64,000 nt of DNA from Parasulfuritortus cantonensis (GCF_004337445.1 NZ_SJZB01000049.1:1-64000); one strand, 5' to 3'. Numbered from the stretch's first letter, positions 42,137 through 52,298 are shown. Made by a program: numbers and translations. The notes: generated from the letters alone by a model not told the origin.

Positions 42137-42556
42137 ATGCGCCAAGAACACAGCCAATTCGATATCGCTTGCCGGGGCCAGGGCCTGTACGACTTCACCG
42201 CCGAGGTGGCCCGCTGGCTGGCCGGGACCGGCCTGCGCGACGGCCTGCTGACGCTGTTCGTGCGCCACACCTCGGCCAGCCTGGTGATCCAGGAGAATGC
42301 CGATGCCGACGTCCAGCGTGACCTGGCCGCCTTCCTGGCCCGCCTGGTGCCCGAGCACGACCCGCTCTACAACCACGTCCTCGAGGGCCCGGACGACATG
42401 CCCGCCCACGTGCGCGCCGCGCTCACCCAGACCCACCTGACCATCCCGGTGCGCGACGGCCGCATGGTGCTCGGGACCTGGCAAGGCATCTATCTGTTCG
42501 AGCACCGCCGCGCCAGCCATCGGCGCAGCGTGGCCGCCCACGTGATCGGCGAATAA
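42137..42556 (+). CDS. yjbQ: YjbQ/UPF0047 family protein
   Basis: 139 residues. The family signature R-H-T-S-A-S-L-V-I-Q-E-N near 44-55, Y-N-H-V-L-E-G-P-D-D-M-P-A-H, and the C-terminal G-T-W-Q-G-I-Y-L-F-E-H-R form the conserved barrel core. The family has weak thiamine-phosphate synthase activity in some bacteria. ATG 42137 follows TACAAT (42125-42130) by only 6 bp, so the mRNA may be almost leaderless; the alternative is a promoter inside the divergent gap that I cannot see. Confidence 0.88.
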   Translation: MRQEHSQFDIACRGQGLYDFTAEVARWLAGTGLRDGLLTLFVRHTSASLVIQENADADVQRDLAAFLARLVPEHDPLYNHVLEGPDDMPAHVRAALTQTHLTIPVRDGRMVLGTWQGIYLFEHRRASHRRSVAAHVIGE

Positions 42557-42573
42557 CCCTGTCGCGCGTGGCG

Positions 42574-42601
42574 TTGACGCGCAATAGTTGATAAATATAA
42601 T
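42574..42601 (+). promoter_or_regulatory. Sigma-70 promoter TTGACG-N16-TATAAT
   Basis: A near-consensus -35 (5 of 6) and perfect -10 separated by 16 bp in a locally AT-rich stretch, 33 bp before the ATG of the small secreted protein at 42634. The best housekeeping promoter seen in this window. Confidence 0.8.
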
Positions 42602-42633
42602 CGGGTATACATCATCGAGCGCGGGGGCGGATC

Positions 42634-42903
42634 ATGAAGACGGCAGTGTTGTTCATCTTGTTGGCAGCTTCAGGGACGGCCCTGGCCGGGCCCGAGGCCG
42701 GCGCGGCGGACCGGAAGGCGGCTTGCGACCGCCTGATGACCGAAGCGGAGTGCCGGCAGTACCGGGCCGATCTGGTCAGCCTGACCGATCCGGCCGCCCG
42801 CCGGCTCTATCTGGCCGAGCACGAGGCCCTGCTGCACGAGCGGGAACTGATGTGCGGCGGCCTGAGCGGGCGCCAGATCGTCGCCCGCGCGCAATACCGC
42901 TGA
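42634..42903 (+). CDS. Small secreted hypothetical protein
   Basis: 89 residues. Signal peptide ends T-A-L-A-G; the mature chain is charged and helical, with cysteines in A-C-D-R-L-M-T-E-A-E-C-R and a third at E-L-M-C-G-G. No family recognised. The strong promoter just upstream and a GGGGGCGG ribosome binding region suggest real expression. Ends 43 bp before lolC. Confidence 0.6.
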   Translation: MKTAVLFILLAASGTALAGPEAGAADRKAACDRLMTEAECRQYRADLVSLTDPAARRLYLAEHEALLHERELMCGGLSGRQIVARAQYR

Positions 42904-42946
42904 GGCAATCTGGTGGCCGGGCGCGGCCTGTGGCAGACTGCCGCGG

Positions 42947-44191
42947 ATGCGTCCCTACGAACTCTGGATCGGCCTCCGCTATACCCGCGCCAAACGGCGC
43001 AACCACTTCATCTCATTCATCTCCGGCGTCTCCATGGCGGGCATCGCCCTGGGGGTGATGGCGCTCATCGTGGTGCTGTCGGTGATGAACGGCTTCCAGG
43101 ACGAACTGCGTAGCCGCATCCTGGGCGTCGCCTCGCACATGGAAATCTCCGGGCCGGATGGCCGCCTGGCCGACTGGCCGGCCCTGGCCGAGCAGGTGCG
43201 CAAGCATCCCGACGTCCGCGGCTATGCCCCCTACGTGGCGGGCCAGGGCCTGCTGGTCATGGGCGACAGCACCAAGGGCGCGATGATCCGCGGCATCCTG
43301 CCCGAGCAGGAGGCCCAGGTCACCGACATCGGCGCCCACATGCGGATCGGCACCCTGGCGGAACTCAAGGCCCACGAGTTCAACATCGTCCTCGGCGCCG
43401 ACCTGGCCAATGCCCTGGGCGTCACCGTGGGCGACAAGGTCACCGTCATCGTGCCGCAGGGCGTGGTCACGCCCGCCGGCCTGCTGCCGCGCATGAAACA
43501 ATTCCGGGTGGTCGGGCTGTTCTCGGTCGGCATGTTCGAGTACGACGCCGGCCTGGCCCTGATGCACATCGACGACGCCGCGCGCCTGTACCGCCTGGGC
43601 GATGCCGTCTCGGGCCTGCGCCTCAAACTCGCCGACATGGACCGGGCGCCCTGGGTGACGCGCGAGCTGGCCCACACCCTGGTGGGCGACTACTACCTAT
43701 CCGACTGGACCATGAGCCACGCCAACTTCTTCCGCGCCGTGGCGATCGAGAAGCGCATGATGTTCATCATCCTGCTCCTGATCGTCGCCGTGGCCGCCTT
43801 CAACATCGTCTCCACCCTGGTCATGGCGGTCACCGACAAGCAGCCCGACATCGCCATCCTGCGCACCCTGGGCGCCAGCCCCGCCAGCATCATGAAGGTG
43901 TTCATGGTGCAGGGCAGCCTGATCGGGGTGATCGGCACGCTGGCCGGGGTGGTCCTCGGCGTCCTGCTGGCGCTCAATGTCGAGACCGTGGTGCCGCTGC
44001 TCGAGCGCGCCCTCCACATGGACCTCTTCCCGGCCGACGTGTACTACATCTCGGAGCTGCCCTCGAAGGTGATCTGGTCGGACGTCGGCACCATCGCCGG
44101 GGTGTCCCTCACGCTCGCCTTCCTGGCCACCCTGTACCCGAGCTGGCGCGCCGCGCGTGTCCAGCCGGCCGAGGCGCTGCGCTATGAGTGA
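42947..44191 (+). CDS. lolC: Lipoprotein-releasing system permease LolC/LolE
   Basis: The inner-membrane subunit that hands lipoproteins to LolA. 414 residues: N-terminal helix ([19 protein letters not shown]), a large periplasmic MacB-like domain (about 50-240), then three C-terminal helices of the FtsX/MacB permease type ([11 protein letters not shown], and [13 protein letters not shown] at the end). LolD follows in a 8-bp overlap. No second permease is visible, so this may be a homodimeric system. Confidence 0.92.
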   Translation: MRPYELWIGLRYTRAKRRNHFISFISGVSMAGIALGVMALIVVLSVMNGFQDELRSRILGVASHMEISGPDGRLADWPALAEQVRKHPDVRGYAPYVAGQGLLVMGDSTKGAMIRGILPEQEAQVTDIGAHMRIGTLAELKAHEFNIVLGADLANALGVTVGDKVTVIVPQGVVTPAGLLPRMKQFRVVGLFSVGMFEYDAGLALMHIDDAARLYRLGDAVSGLRLKLADMDRAPWVTRELAHTLVGDYYLSDWTMSHANFFRAVAIEKRMMFIILLLIVAVAAFNIVSTLVMAVTDKQPDIAILRTLGASPASIMKVFMVQGSLIGVIGTLAGVVLGVLLALNVETVVPLLERALHMDLFPADVYYISELPSKVIWSDVGTIAGVSLTLAFLATLYPSWRAARVQPAEALRYE

Positions 44192-44870
44192 CGCCGTACT
44201 CGCCTGTACCGGCCTGGCCAAGAGCTATTGGCAGGGCAAGACCGAGGTGCCGGTCCTGGCCGGCGTCGACCTCGCGGTGGCGGCCGGCGAACGGGTCGCC
44301 GTGATCGGCGCCTCGGGGTCCGGCAAGAGCACCCTGCTGCACGTGCTCGGCGGTCTCGACAAGCCCGATGCCGGGCACGTCGAGGTGGCCGGGCGCGACA
44401 TCTGGAGCCTGGGCGAGGGCGAGCGCGGCCGCCTGCGCAACGCCACCCTGGGCTTCGTCTACCAGTTCCACCACCTGCTGCAGGAGTTCACCGCCCTGGA
44501 GAACGTCGCCATGCCGCTGCTGATCCGGCGCATGGACAAGGCGGCGGCCCTGGCGGCGGCGCGGCCCTGGCTCGAGGAGGTCGGCCTCGGCCACCGCCTG
44601 CACCACCGTCCGGGCGAATTGTCGGGCGGCGAGCGCCAGCGCGCCGCCATCGCCCGTGCCCTGGTGACCGGGCCGGCCTGCGTGCTCATGGACGAGCCGA
44701 CCGGCAACCTCGACCGCCATACCGCCGAGCGCATCCAGGACATGATGCTGGAGCTGAACGCCCGCCATGCCGTCAGCTTCCTGGTCGTCAGCCACGATCC
44801 CCTGCTCGCCGCCCGCATGGAGCGGGTGCTCGAACTGCGCGACGGCGACCTGGTTCAGGTGCGCGCCTGA
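44184..44870 (+). CDS. lolD: Lipoprotein-releasing ABC ATPase LolD
   Basis: 228-residue ATPase: Walker [10 protein letters not shown] (about 41-49), signature L-S-G-G-E-R-Q-R, Walker [13 protein letters not shown] and the H-loop S-H-D. ATG 44184 overlaps the lolC stop. Powers lipoprotein extraction toward LolA. The adjacent convergent DUF2062 gene overlaps its end by 16 bp. Confidence 0.93.
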   Translation: MSDAVLACTGLAKSYWQGKTEVPVLAGVDLAVAAGERVAVIGASGSGKSTLLHVLGGLDKPDAGHVEVAGRDIWSLGEGERGRLRNATLGFVYQFHHLLQEFTALENVAMPLLIRRMDKAAALAAARPWLEEVGLGHRLHHRPGELSGGERQRAAIARALVTGPACVLMDEPTGNLDRHTAERIQDMMLELNARHAVSFLVVSHDPLLAARMERVLELRDGDLVQVRA

Positions 44871-45409
44871 GCGCGCCGCTTGCGCCGGCGCAGGTAGGCC
44901 AGGATGTACAGGCGCCAGGCCAACTGGACCCCGACGTAGCCGAGGGCGGCCAGGAGCAGGCCGAGCGCCACGCTGCCGATCAGGTAGGTTTCGCCCAGGT
45001 TCTTGAACCACAGCCATAATTCGGGCAGATAATTCGACCATTGGCCGCCGCCCCAGTCGAAATCCGGCGGGATGGCCCGGGCGATGGTCTCGCCGGTGAA
45101 CAGCGAGCCGAGCCAGTAGGCCGCGACGATAAGCGGTCCCCAGGTGAAGGGATTGGTATACCAGGTGGTCACCATGGCCACCGGGAGGTTGACCCGAAAG
45201 ATGATCGCCAGGATGGCACCGGACAGCATCTGCACCGGTCCCGGGATCAGGCCGGCGAACAGTCCTGCGGCGACCCCGCCGGCCACCGAGTGGCGGTTCA
45301 GATGCCACAGGTTGGGATGGCGCAGGAGCGGCTGGAACAGCTTCAGGTGCCGATGTTCGCGGATCGTGGCGTGATCGGGCAGGAATTTCCGGAAGTGCTT
45401 GCGCGGCAT
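44855..45409 (-). CDS. DUF2062 membrane protein
   Basis: 184 residues. The N-terminus is basic, then helices with [20 protein letters not shown] and Y-T-N-P-F-T-W-G-P; the latter is the DUF2062 signature. Function unknown. ATG 45409 is chosen over 45442 because a TAGAAT -10 sits at the upstream start; neither has a good ribosome binding site. Convergent with lolD. Confidence 0.78.
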   Translation of the reverse strand: MPRKHFRKFLPDHATIREHRHLKLFQPLLRHPNLWHLNRHSVAGGVAAGLFAGLIPGPVQMLSGAILAIIFRVNLPVAMVTTWYTNPFTWGPLIVAAYWLGSLFTGETIARAIPPDFDWGGGQWSNYLPELWLWFKNLGETYLIGSVALGLLLAALGYVGVQLAWRLYILAYLRRRKRRAQART

Positions 45410-45440
45410 GCGGCACCGGGAGGGGAGGACATGGCAAGGC

Positions 45441-45446
45441 ATTCTA
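45441..45446 (-). promoter_or_regulatory. -10 element TAGAAT for the DUF2062 gene
   Basis: On the minus strand GCTAGAATG, 32 bp before ATG 45409, in the short divergent gap to comEC. Same hexamer as several other promoters here. Confidence 0.35.
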
Positions 45447-45462
45447 GCCGGGAACGGAACTC

Positions 45463-47769
45463 ATGCCATTAAGGCTGCTGATCCTGTCGTTCGTGGCCGG
45501 TGCCGCCTGGCTGCAGACCCGGCCGGAGTTGCCGGACCCGCGCTGGCTCTGGTTGCTGCCCGGTGGCTGGGCGCTCGCCGGCCTGCTCCCGGACGCCTGG
45601 CCGCGCCGTCTGCTGGTGGGCCTGCTCGCCGGCGCGCTCGGCTTCGGTTACGCCGGCTGGCGTGCCGAGCGGCGCCTGGCCGACGAACTGCCGGCCGCCT
45701 GGCAGGGCCGCGATGTCGCCCTGGTCGGCCGGGTCGCCGGCCTGCCCGAGGCGACCCCGCGCGGCTGGCGCCTGGTGCTCGACGTCGAACGGGTGGACAG
45801 CCCGGGCGCCCGGGTGCCGGCCCGGATACAGCTGAGCCGCTACGCCTTCGCCGGCGCCCCCGAGCCGGCCCCGCGCGGCGGGGCCTGCCTGGCCCTTAGC
45901 GTGCGTCTGAACCGGCCGCACGGCAACGTCAATCCGGGCGGTTTCGACTACGAAGCCTGGCTGTTCGAACGCGGCATCCGGGCGGTCGGCTACGCCCTCG
46001 CGCCGGCCCGGGCGTCCGCCGCCTGTCCGGCCAGCGCGGCCGCCCTGGTCGACGGTTGGCGCCAGGCCCTGCGCGACCGCCTGGCCGGTGAACTCGCCGG
46101 CCGGCCGTATGCCGGCGTCGTGGTCGCCCTCGCCGTGGGCGACCAGGAGGCCATCCCGGATGCCCAGTGGACCCTGTTCAGGCGCACCGGGGTCACCCAT
46201 CTGATGAGCATCTCCGGTCTCCACGTCACCCTGCTGGCCGGCCTGGTCTACGCCCTGGTGAACCTGGCCTGGCGCCGGCTGCCGGGTCTGGCCGTACGTC
46301 TGGCGGCCGGGCGTGCCGCCAGCCTGGCCGGCCTCGCGACCGCCGCCCTGTACGTGGCCCTGGCCGGTTTCGGCCTGCCGGCCCAGCGGACCCTCTACAT
46401 GCTCGCGGCGGCGGCGGTGGCGCTCTGGCTGGGCCGCACCGACTCACCCTCCAGGGTGCTCGCCGCCGCCGCCGGCGTGGTCGTCGCGATCGACCCCTGG
46501 GCGGCCCTGGCGCCCGGGTTCTGGCTGTCCTTCGGTGCCGTCGCCGCCCTCATGTACGCGGCGGCCGGGCGTTTGCGCCGGCGTTCGTTCTGGACCGCCT
46601 GGCCGGCGGCCCAATGGGCGGTCAGCCTGGCCCTGGCGCCAGCCCTGCTGGTGCTGTTCCACGAGGTGTCGCTGGTGGCGCCGCTGGCCAATGCCGTCGC
46701 CATCCCGCTGATCGGCTTGCTCGCGGTACCCGTGATCCTGGCCGCCGCGCTGCTGCCGGTGCCGTTCCTGGCCACCCTCGGGCACGGCCTGGTCGCGGCG
46801 GCCATGGCGGCGCTGGATTGGCTGGCCGGCCTGCCGCAGCCGGTCTGGCACGGCGCCACGCCGACCTGGCCGGCGCTCCTCCTGGCGCTGCTCGGGGTGG
46901 CCGTCCTGCTGGCGCCGCGCGGCCTGCCCGGCCGCTGGCTGGGCCTATTGCTGTGCCTGCCGCTGCTGGCGCCGCGCCTGGACCATCCGGTACCGGGCAG
47001 TTACTGGGTCGACGTGATCGATGTCGGCCAGGGGCTGGCGGTACTGGTGCGCACGGCCGGCCATGTCCTGCTCTACGATGCCGGGCCGCGCTATGCGTCG
47101 GGCGAGGACGCCGGCGCCCGGGTGGTGGCGCCGTTTCTGTTCGGGCAGGGCATCGGGCGCCTGGACGGCATGGTGGTATCCCACGACGATGCCGACCACA
47201 GCGGCGGCATGGCGGCGCTGCTGGCCAGTCACGCACCGGCCTGGCGGCTGTCCTCGGCGCCGCTGCCGGGTGCCCGCCGATGCGCCGCCGGCCAGGTCTG
47301 GCAGTGGGACGGCGTGCGCTTCGAGGTCCTGCATCCGCCCGCCCGCTATTACGCCCAGCCGGGGTTCCCCGACAACGATCTCAGTTGCGTGGTCCGGGTC
47401 GCCGGGCGCGACGGCAGCACCCTGCTGACCGGCGACATCGGGCGGCTGGGCGAGCTGAGCCTGCTGGAACTGGCCGGCGACCGTTTGCGCAGCGATGTCC
47501 TGGTCGTCGCCCACCATGGCAGCGGCGGCTCCTCGATGGCCCCGTTCGTCGAGGCCGTGGCGCCCCGGCTGGCCGTCTTCTCGGTCGGCCTGCGCAACCG
47601 CTTCGGGCATCCGGACGCCGCCGTATTGGCACGCTTCCGGGCCGCCGGCGCCGCGATCGCCCGCACCGACCGCGACGGCGCCCTGCATCTGGCGGTGGCC
47701 GGGCGCGGGCTGCCGGTGCGGGCCGCCCGGGTGGCCGATAGACGCTATTGGCAGGCGGATGGGACTTGA
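45463..47769 (+). CDS. comEC: DNA uptake channel ComEC/Rec2
   Basis: 768-residue inner-membrane protein for transport of single-stranded DNA in natural transformation. N-terminal helices and a DUF4131-type extracytoplasmic region (about 70-195, G-N-V-N-P-G-G-F-D-Y-E-A-W-L), the Competence domain with many helices (A-L-A-V-G-D, M-S-I-S-G-L-H), and a C-terminal metallo-beta-lactamase-like domain with V-S-H-D-D-A-D-H-S-G-G (H-x-D-x-D-H) and a later A-H-H-G-S, a complete-looking nuclease set. Length and frame are intact. Other competence genes are not in the window. Confidence 0.92.
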   Translation: MPLRLLILSFVAGAAWLQTRPELPDPRWLWLLPGGWALAGLLPDAWPRRLLVGLLAGALGFGYAGWRAERRLADELPAAWQGRDVALVGRVAGLPEATPRGWRLVLDVERVDSPGARVPARIQLSRYAFAGAPEPAPRGGACLALSVRLNRPHGNVNPGGFDYEAWLFERGIRAVGYALAPARASAACPASAAALVDGWRQALRDRLAGELAGRPYAGVVVALAVGDQEAIPDAQWTLFRRTGVTHLMSISGLHVTLLAGLVYALVNLAWRRLPGLAVRLAAGRAASLAGLATAALYVALAGFGLPAQRTLYMLAAAAVALWLGRTDSPSRVLAAAAGVVVAIDPWAALAPGFWLSFGAVAALMYAAAGRLRRRSFWTAWPAAQWAVSLALAPALLVLFHEVSLVAPLANAVAIPLIGLLAVPVILAAALLPVPFLATLGHGLVAAAMAALDWLAGLPQPVWHGATPTWPALLLALLGVAVLLAPRGLPGRWLGLLLCLPLLAPRLDHPVPGSYWVDVIDVGQGLAVLVRTAGHVLLYDAGPRYASGEDAGARVVAPFLFGQGIGRLDGMVVSHDDADHSGGMAALLASHAPAWRLSSAPLPGARRCAAGQVWQWDGVRFEVLHPPARYYAQPGFPDNDLSCVVRVAGRDGSTLLTGDIGRLGELSLLELAGDRLRSDVLVVAHHGSGGSSMAPFVEAVAPRLAVFSVGLRNRFGHPDAAVLARFRAAGAAIARTDRDGALHLAVAGRGLPVRAARVADRRYWQADGT

Positions 47770-47820
47770 CAAACGGGCGTTGAAATCCACAGTCGTCATC
47801 GCCCGGTCCGATTCCGGCCG

Positions 47821-47906
47821 TAGGTCTTTGAAGACACTGGATAAATTTATAAGCATTTGATTATAAAGACCTATACCGAGGGCCCAAAAATTGGCCTCGG
47901 GTATAG
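47821..47906. repeat. Overlapping inverted repeats (mutually exclusive stems)
   Basis: TAGGTCTTT (47821-47829) pairs perfectly with AAAGACCTA (47865-47873) across a 35-nt AT-rich loop. The right arm overlaps by three bases a second stem, CTATACCGAGGGCC (47871-47884) with GGCCTCGGGTATAG (47893-47906), which pairs over 14 bp with a single-base bulge and an 8-nt loop. Only one can form at a time, so they could be a switch or binding-site pair. Confidence 0.6.
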
Positions 47907-47959
47907 AAATCAAGTGGCGACAGTCATTTAGGTGCAATGTGCAGGGTTTTTGCACAGTT

Positions 47960-47982
47960 TTATCCACAGCTTCTGTGGATAA
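47960..47982. repeat. Inverted pair of consensus DnaA boxes (TTATCCACA / TGTGGATAA)
   Basis: TTATCCACAG (47960-47969), three bases CTT, then CTGTGGATAA (47973-47982): a perfect 10-bp inverted repeat whose arms are both exact 9-mer DnaA boxes. A 6-bp TGTGCA/TGCACA repeat lies just before (47938-47956). Known role of the motif: binding of DnaA. Function here, and whether it is instead a terminator-like hairpin, is open. Confidence 0.7.
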
Positions 47983-48061
47983 GCGTCGGGCGACTGGCCC
48001 GGATGCCCTCCGGAACGACCTCCCCGCCGCCGTAACGGTTTGTTTGAACATCATTTGAGGG

Positions 48062-48118
48062 TATAGTTGATCGTTCACGGCGGCGCCTAGGCCGCCGAAT
48101 TTGTATCTTCGGTGAACG
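48062..48118 (+). promoter_or_regulatory. argD promoter -10 and structured leader
   Basis: TATAGT (48062-48067) is a good -10 with no clear -35. Downstream, CGTTCAC (48072-48078) pairs with GTGAACG (48112-48118), enclosing an inner hairpin CGGCGG/CCGCCG with a CGCCTAGG loop. The predicted leader is almost wholly this two-stem structure and ends 4 bp before the argD ATG, so it could control ribosome access. No ribosome binding site is obvious. Confidence 0.5.
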
Positions 48119-48122
48119 AGTT

Positions 48123-49295
48123 ATGTCCGAGCATTTGATGCAGACTTATGGCCGCCAGCCCATCGCTTTCACGCATGGGGAGGGCGTCTGGCTATACGAC
48201 GAGAACGGTGACAAGTATCTGGATGCGGTGGCCGGCGTGGCCGTGGTCGGCCTCGGCCACGGCCATCCGGTCCTGGCCAAGGCCCTGTGCGAGCAGGCCA
48301 GCCGGGTGATCCACACCTCCAACCTGTACCGCATCCCGAAGCAGGAAGAACTGGCCGACCGCCTGTGCGGCCTGTCCGGGATGGACCGCGTGTTCTTCTG
48401 CAACTCGGGTGCCGAGGCCAACGAGGCGGCCATCAAGCTGGCCCGCCTGCACGGCCACAACAAGGGCATCGACAACCCGGCCATCGTGGTCATGGAAAAG
48501 AGCTTCCACGGCCGCACCCTGGCGACCCTGTCGGCCACCGGCAGCCGCAAGGTGCAGGCCGGCTTCGAGCCCCTGGTGGGCGGCTTCGTGCGGGTGCCGT
48601 TCGGCGACGCCGATGCGGTGGCCAAGCTGGCCGAACACCACAACAACATCGTGGCCGTCCTGGTCGAGCCCTACCAGGGCGAGGGCGGCGTGCAGATTCC
48701 GCAGGCGGACTACCTCGACCGCCTGCGCGCCATCTGCGACGGCAACGGCTGGCTGCTCATGCTCGACGAGGTCCAGACCGGCATCGGCCGTACCGGCAAG
48801 TGGTTCGCCTTCCAGCATTCCAACTGCCTGCCCGACGTCATGTCGCTGGCCAAGGGCCTGGGGTCCGGCGTGCCCATCGGCGCCTGCCTGGCGCGCGGCG
48901 CCGCCGCCGAGGTGTTCACCCCCGGCAAGCACGGCTCCACGTTCGGCGGCAATCCGTTCGCCTGCACGGCGGCACTGACCACCCTGTCGGTGATGGCGGC
49001 CGAGGACATCCCCGGCAATGCCGCCAGCATCGGCACCTTCATCCGCGACACCCTGAAGCGCGAGCTGGGCCAGGTGCCGGGCGTGCGCGAAGTGCGCGGC
49101 CAGGGCATGATCATCGGCGTCGAACTGGATCGCCCGTGCGGCGAACTGGTCAAGATGGCGCTGGCCGAGAAGCTGCTCATCAACGTCACCTCCGACAACG
49201 TCGTACGCCTGATCCCGCCGCTGGTGATGAACCGGGAGGAGGCGGCGCTGCTGACCGACAAGCTGGCTGCCTTGATCTGGGCCTTCCTGAACTGA
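48123..49295 (+). CDS. argD: Acetylornithine/succinyldiaminopimelate aminotransferase
   Basis: A PLP-dependent class III aminotransferase of arginine (and lysine) synthesis. 390 residues with N-S-G-A-E-A-N-E-A-A-I-K near 97, L-M-L-D-E-V-Q-T-G-I-G-R-T-G, and the PLP lysine in L-A-K-G-L-G-S-G-V-P-I-G near 242. Length and motifs match ArgD. It is followed 7 bp later by argF, and a cytochrome gene separates the pair from argG. Confidence 0.95.
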   Translation: MSEHLMQTYGRQPIAFTHGEGVWLYDENGDKYLDAVAGVAVVGLGHGHPVLAKALCEQASRVIHTSNLYRIPKQEELADRLCGLSGMDRVFFCNSGAEANEAAIKLARLHGHNKGIDNPAIVVMEKSFHGRTLATLSATGSRKVQAGFEPLVGGFVRVPFGDADAVAKLAEHHNNIVAVLVEPYQGEGGVQIPQADYLDRLRAICDGNGWLLMLDEVQTGIGRTGKWFAFQHSNCLPDVMSLAKGLGSGVPIGACLARGAAAEVFTPGKHGSTFGGNPFACTAALTTLSVMAAEDIPGNAASIGTFIRDTLKRELGQVPGVREVRGQGMIIGVELDRPCGELVKMALAEKLLINVTSDNVVRLIPPLVMNREEAALLTDKLAALIWAFLN

Positions 49296-49302
49296 GGTGG
49301 TC

Positions 49303-50223
49303 ATGGCGGTCAAGCACTATCTGCAGTTCCGCGATTTCACCCGCGACGAATACGACTACCTGTTCCGGCGCACCGGGCTGATCAAGGATCGCTTCAAGCG
49401 CTACCAGCCCTATCATCCGCTGGCCGACCGGACCCTGGCGATGATCTTCGAGAAGAGCTCGACGCGGACCCGGCTGTCCTTCGAGGCCGGCATGCAGCAG
49501 CTCGGCGGCAGCGCCATCTACCTGAACACCCGCGACACCCAACTGGGCCGTGGCGAACCGGTCGAGGATGCCGCCGAGGTGATCTCGCGCATGGTCGACA
49601 TCGTCATGATCCGCACCTACGAGCAGGACATCATCGAGCGTTTTGCCAGCCACTCCCGGGTGCCGGTGATCAACGGCCTGACCAACGAATATCACCCCTG
49701 CCAGATCCTCGCCGACATCTACACCTACATCGAGACGCGCGGCTCCATCCAGGGCAAGACGGTGGCCTGGATCGGCGACTCGAACAACATGTGCAACACC
49801 TGGCTGCAGGCCGCCGAGGTGCTCGACTTCCACATCCGGGTGTCGACCCCGGCCGGCTACGAGGTCGAGCCGGAGCGCGCCAACCTCTACGGCACCGGCC
49901 ATTACGAGTCCTTCGCCGACCCCATGGAGGCCTGCCGGGGTGCCGATCTGGTCACCACGGACGTCTGGACCAGCATGGGCTTCGAGGCCGAGAACGATGC
50001 CCGCCAGAAGGCCTTCGCCGACTGGCAGGTCGACGCCGACATGATGCGCATGGCCAAGCCGGACGCGCTGTTCATGCATTGCCTGCCGGCGCACCGGGGC
50101 GAGGAGGTCGCCGCCGAGGTGATCGACGGCCCGCAGTCGGTGGTCTGGGACGAGGCGGCCAACCGCCTGCACGCCCAGAAGGCCCTGATCGAATACCTGC
50201 TCCTGGGCCCCCTCACCGCCTGA
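49303..50223 (+). CDS. argF: Ornithine carbamoyltransferase
   Basis: Converts ornithine and carbamoyl phosphate to citrulline. 306 residues: carbamoyl-phosphate loop S-S-T-R-T-R near 53, H-P-C-Q near 130, ornithine loop H-C-L-P-A-H-R-G near 262. ATG 49303 has GAGG just before it; GTG 49297 is an in-frame alternative. The sequence is anabolic in character. Directly downstream of argD. Confidence 0.95.
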   Translation: MAVKHYLQFRDFTRDEYDYLFRRTGLIKDRFKRYQPYHPLADRTLAMIFEKSSTRTRLSFEAGMQQLGGSAIYLNTRDTQLGRGEPVEDAAEVISRMVDIVMIRTYEQDIIERFASHSRVPVINGLTNEYHPCQILADIYTYIETRGSIQGKTVAWIGDSNNMCNTWLQAAEVLDFHIRVSTPAGYEVEPERANLYGTGHYESFADPMEACRGADLVTTDVWTSMGFEAENDARQKAFADWQVDADMMRMAKPDALFMHCLPAHRGEEVAAEVIDGPQSVVWDEAANRLHAQKALIEYLLLGPLTA

Positions 50224-50252
50224 CCCCCCGACATGCCTCTGGAGACCGGCCG

Positions 50253-50699
50253 ATGAAACCGATCCACCTGCTGATCGCCGTCGTCCTGTCGGCGGCCGCG
50301 CCGGCCGCCGGCGCCGAGGACGTCCCGGCCGACACCCGCGAGGCGGTCGCCATGCCGCCGCTGCAGCGGGCCCTGGTGCGCGAGGAGATGATCCAGAACC
50401 TGGCCACCCTGAACGACCTGCTCGGCCTGATCGCCGCGGGCAAGCTGGCCGAGGCGGCCGACCGGGCCGAGCGCGAGCTCGGCTTCGCCAGCATGGGCAA
50501 GCATGCCGCGCGCACCCAGGGCATGGGCCCCGGCCGCTTCATGCCGGACGCCATGCGGGCAACCGGCTTCGCCATGCACGAGGCGGCCAGCGAATTCGCC
50601 AAGGTGGCGCGCCAGGGCGACCGGGCCGCGGCCTATGCGGCACTCCAACCCGTGACGGAAGCCTGCGTGGCCTGCCATGTCGGCTACCGTCTGAAATGA
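50253..50699 (+). CDS. Class II cytochrome c (cytochrome c' type)
   Basis: 148 residues. Signal peptide ending A-A-G-A-E-D; the haem-binding C-V-A-C-H is at the extreme C-terminus (C-x-x-C-H at about 139-143), with a long four-helix chain before it, the arrangement of cytochrome c'/c-556. The sixth ligand or open site cannot be read off. Periplasmic; may handle NO or electrons. It lies between argF and argG in the same direction, an odd place for a redox protein. Confidence 0.8.
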   Translation: MKPIHLLIAVVLSAAAPAAGAEDVPADTREAVAMPPLQRALVREEMIQNLATLNDLLGLIAAGKLAEAADRAERELGFASMGKHAARTQGMGPGRFMPDAMRATGFAMHEAASEFAKVARQGDRAAAYAALQPVTEACVACHVGYRLK

Positions 50700-50725
50700 C
50701 CCCAATGATCCATCGGTGAACGAAC

Positions 50726-51961
<1,236 letters not shown>

Positions 51962-51976
51962 CCGATGGAAACCAGT

Positions 51977-52288
51977 ATGTCCCAGTTCGAAAACGTCAGC
52001 GTCGTCAAGCAGGCCAACGTCTACTTCGACGGCAAGTGCATCTCCCACAGCGTGCAGTTCGCCGACGGGACCAAGAAGTCGGTCGGCGTCGTCCTGCCCG
52101 CCACCCTGACCTTCAACACCGGCGTGCCGGAAACCATGGAATGCGTGGCCGGCGCCTGCCGCTACAAGCTGAAGGACGGCGACTGGCAGAGCAGCCGGGC
52201 CGGCGAGTCGTTCAGCATTCCGGGCAACTCGTCGTTCGACATCGAGGTGGTGGGCGAGCCCTACCACTACGTCTGCCACTTCGGTTGA
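51977..52288 (+). CDS. ppnP: Pyrimidine/purine nucleoside phosphorylase PpnP
   Basis: A 103-residue cupin of the YaiE/PpnP family that phosphorolyses nucleosides. [17 protein letters not shown] and [12 protein letters not shown] are conserved, as is the ending P-Y-H-Y-V-C-H-F. Start ATG 51977 with GGAAACC before it (12 bp after an earlier in-frame ATG). Follows argG closely, probably co-transcribed. Confidence 0.88.
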   Translation: MSQFENVSVVKQANVYFDGKCISHSVQFADGTKKSVGVVLPATLTFNTGVPETMECVAGACRYKLKDGDWQSSRAGESFSIPGNSSFDIEVVGEPYHYVCHFG

Positions 52289-52298
52289 GGTCAGCGCC

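Larger units (their letters stand above)
47770..48122. other. AT-rich intergenic region, about 353 bp, upstream of argD
   Basis: No gene of plausible length is seen. The left third is strongly AT-rich (47833-47868). It holds three nested or adjacent inverted repeats, an inverted pair of consensus DnaA boxes (separate entries), a third degenerate DnaA-like 9-mer (about 47838-47846, minus sense, 7 of 9), the argD promoter and its leader hairpin. It is the largest gap in the window and the only one with this composition. Confidence 0.75.

Noticed and set aside
47770-48122. Chromosomal oriC
   Set aside because: Only two perfect boxes and one weak one, with no dnaA, dnaN or rpmH nearby; kept as a DnaA-site finding only.
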